Assembly: GCF_000422845.1 (NCBI RefSeq)
Contig: NZ_KE383934.1
Span: 1 to 64,000 of the forward strand
Reading direction: 5' to 3'
DNA from: Oceanobacter kriegii DSM 6294
GTDB lineage: Bacteria; Pseudomonadota; Gammaproteobacteria; Pseudomonadales; Oceanobacteraceae
DNA: 64,000 bases
Numbering within the stretch: position 1 is the first letter of the stretch; every line of letters starts with the position of its first letter. The notes beneath the pieces were generated by a model. The model saw only the letters and a list, made by a program, of their open reading frames with translations. It ran no database searches and was not told the DNA's origin. This document shows, in pieces, positions 62,285 through 64,000 of the stretch. The position numbers and the translations under genes were made by a program.

Positions 62285-64000
62285 TCAGAAGCTGCCTTCT
62301 TCCTCGAAGTTATAGCTCATGCCATCCTGGGCGGCCTGAACGTAGTCGCCCTGAACAAAGTCGGCACCCATTTGCCACAAGGTTGCGAGGGTGTTGGCGC
62401 TGTCGACCATCGGCACGATGATCTGCTTTTCCATTTCCTGCAACTTGCCTAGCATTTGCTGCAACTGCTGTTGGTTTTCGACCATGTTACTGGTGTAGGA
62501 AACATCGACCTTGATGAAATCAGCGGACAGGTGTTGCAGGTTTTTCACCGGATCAATGGCGCAGCCAAAGCGGCTGATACTGCATGGAATGCCCAGCGCC
62601 TTAAGGCTGGCGATGAATTTTTGCGCCTGCATCAGCATGCGGGAAGCATCGTCTTCGGTCAGCTGTACGACCAACACACCTTTGGGCAGTCGAGCAGCTC
62701 GGGTGGCAACGCTGATCCAGTTTGGCAGGCCTTCGTCGAGAATGGATGGGCCAGACAGGTTCAGGAATACCTTGGTGCTGTGGCCTTTCTGGTGATGTTC
62801 ACCCAAACGCTTGGCGGTGTTCAGGATCACCCAACGGTCGATCTTGCGCTTCAGAACGTCACTGAGGTCGTCGGCGTTCAAAACGTCACCGGCACTCATC
62901 AGGTGGCCGTTTTTGCTCAATTTGAAACGCGACTCGTAATGTTCGGTTTCTGAGCCCCGGAGGCTGATCAGCGGCTGGAAGGACAACATAAAGCTGTTGT
63001 CTTTCAGGGCTTCGGTCACCATCTCTTCGATGCTGACGGCACTGTCGCTGTCGTTGTTGCGCTGCTCTTCTATGTACATGCCAACGCTGTTGCCATGTTC
63101 CTGACCTTCAATATCGTGAGCGCGGAAGCAGGCGGTGTGAGCGTTTTGCAATACGGCGGTCGGGCTGGCGCTGGTCTCATTGATCAGGGCAATACCAACA
63201 CTCACGGTAATGGTGATGGTGCGATCGCCAAGGTCAAACAGCATGCCTTCGACGTGAGTACGCAGTTGCTCGGCTTTTTCCTGGGCATCAGCGGCGCTGG
63301 TGCTGGTCAGGATCAGGGCAAAGATGTCTTCACTAACGCGCGACAGATTGCATTTGTTGCCAACCAGTTTCCTGAGCGTATTGGCCAGCTCGGTCAGTAC
63401 GCTTTCAGAGCGGGCAATGCCATTGTTGGCGCGCAGTCGGCCAAAGCTATCGACGTTGATGTACAGCACTGCGCCGCGACCGCCGCTTAGCACGGATTGG
63501 TCGACGGCGACTTCCAGCTGGCTCATGAAATACGGCTTGTTGTAGAGGCCGGTGAGCACATCCAGATTGCTGATTTCCCGAAGCTTGGCTTCCAGTTGGG
63601 TGTTCTTTTCGTTCGATTGAATGCTCACCTGAGTGCAGCGTTCGTCGGCAAAACTGGCGGGTGAAAAGGTCATTCGCATCGGGAACAGGTCACCGGAACC
63701 GGACACACCAATGGTGTTGATTTCTTCGGTTTGGAAGCTGCTTTGGGAATACTGCTTGAGGAATTTTTTGAAGTCGGCCTGACCGGAGCCATCGACCATG
63801 TCGATCAGTGGCATGCCTTCGAGGTCATCGTTGGTTTCATAACCAAACATTTGCAGGTAGGCCGGGTTGCCAAAAATATGCATGCCGTCCTGAACATAGG
63901 CGACGGCATCGCGGGAGCTTTCCAGCAGCGCCTGGGCGCGCTTTTCGGCTTCGCGCAGGCGGGCTTCCAGAGCACGCTTGGCGCGGCGATTGCGCAGGTG
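62285..64000 (-). CDS. fimX: FimX-like degenerate GGDEF/EAL protein (5' end outside the window)
   Basis: The frame stays open from the ATG at 63883 to the window edge, reading a coiled segment (EARLREAEKRAQALLESSRDAVAY) that leads into a PAS domain (MHIFGNPAYLQMFGYE). A GGDEF-like domain then has SEDIF in place of GGDEF, and an EAL-like domain has YESRF in place of the catalytic YEALL. It should therefore bind but not make or degrade c-di-GMP. This matches FimX of Pseudomonas aeruginosa, a c-di-GMP receptor for type IV pili and twitching, also next to serB. The N-terminal receiver-like part is not in view. Confidence 0.85.
   Translation of the reverse strand, partial: HLRNRRAKRALEARLREAEKRAQALLESSRDAVAYVQDGMHIFGNPAYLQMFGYETNDDLEGMPLIDMVDGSGQADFKKFLKQYSQSSFQTEEINTIGVSGSGDLFPMRMTFSPASFADERCTQVSIQSNEKNTQLEAKLREISNLDVLTGLYNKPYFMSQLEVAVDQSVLSGGRGAVLYINVDSFGRLRANNGIARSESVLTELANTLRKLVGNKCNLSRVSEDIFALILTSTSAADAQEKAEQLRTHVEGMLFDLGDRTITITVSVGIALINETSASPTAVLQNAHTACFRAHDIEGQEHGNSVGMYIEEQRNNDSDSAVSIEEMVTEALKDNSFMLSFQPLISLRGSETEHYESRFKLSKNGHLMSAGDVLNADDLSDVLKRKIDRWVILNTAKRLGEHHQKGHSTKVFLNLSGPSILDEGLPNWISVATRAARLPKGVLVVQLTEDDASRMLMQAQKFIASLKALGIPCSISRFGCAIDPVKNLQHLSADFIKVDVSYTSNMVENQQQLQQMLGKLQEMEKQIIVPMVDSANTLATLWQMGADFVQGDYVQAAQDGMSYNFEEEGSF

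Noticed and set aside
1-64000. CRISPR array or toxin-antitoxin and defence genes
   Set aside because: No regularly spaced repeats and no recognisable defence proteins were found in any frame.

Overview
The window is chromosomal DNA of a gammaproteobacterium, most likely a marine member of the Oceanospirillales/Pseudomonadales grade. The supports are gene orders shared with Pseudomonas: alaS-lysC-csrA followed by tRNA-Ser and tRNA-Arg; tRNA-Ile2 beside rpoD; lptD-surA-pdxA-rsmA-apaG-apaH; amgK-murU; uvrA opposite an MFS gene and ssb; and serB beside a FimX-like gene. Flagellar flgP/flgT genes, familiar from Vibrio, point to a polarly flagellated marine cell. The identification is inference from synteny and protein likeness; no 16S gene is present.

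Layout. 1-2705: end of alaS, lysC, csrA and three tRNA genes. 2706-7115: a 93-bp direct repeat grown out of a tRNA-Arg gene, cmoM with a DUF523 gene, a diguanylate cyclase, a UPF0178 gene and one unrecognised gene. 7116-16010: a complete malonate decarboxylase locus (mdcABCDEGH plus transporter madLM) read leftward, with mdcR divergent and two palindromic candidate operators between them. 16060-21410: tRNA-Ile2 and the macromolecular-synthesis operon rpsU-yqeY-dnaG-rpoD. 21553-24743: tsaD, folB, folK and the opposing cca. 24866-29831: a TraF-like outer-membrane protein, flgP-flgT behind a near-consensus sigma-28 promoter, a 40-residue membrane ORF and a secreted protein with two PilJ-like segments. 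30563-35566: the stress kinase operon yeaG(prkA)-yeaH-ycgB(spoVR). 36127-43506: the outer-membrane/ribosome-maturation operon lptD to glpE. 43685-47991: amgK-murU-djlA, arfB, a hemolysin III-family gene and a GIY-YIG gene. 48076-51664: type II secretion gspN-gspC-gspD. 51787-62186: maf, ssb, a YajR-like transporter, a CsgD/LuxR-type regulator, uvrA, tapT, a membrane cyclase-like gene, a 56-residue ORF and serB. From 62285 to the right edge: a FimX-like degenerate GGDEF/EAL gene, cut by the window end.

Mobile DNA. Three full copies and one deleted copy of a non-coding 263-311 bp element with inverted ends GGACCCTCTGAATAA occur at 251-604, 6734-6996 and 30064-30374. They look like MITEs, and their flanks resemble the YTAR target of IS5-family elements. 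One lies in the leader of lysC.

The least explained features are the MITE family, the tRNA-derived repeat, the cyclase-like protein that lacks key catalytic residues and carries an Smp/YtjB-like sensor half, the stand-alone PilJ-like protein, the short tandem repeats within the malonate operon, and three unrecognised ORFs. No CRISPR array, prophage, integrase or obvious defence system was seen.
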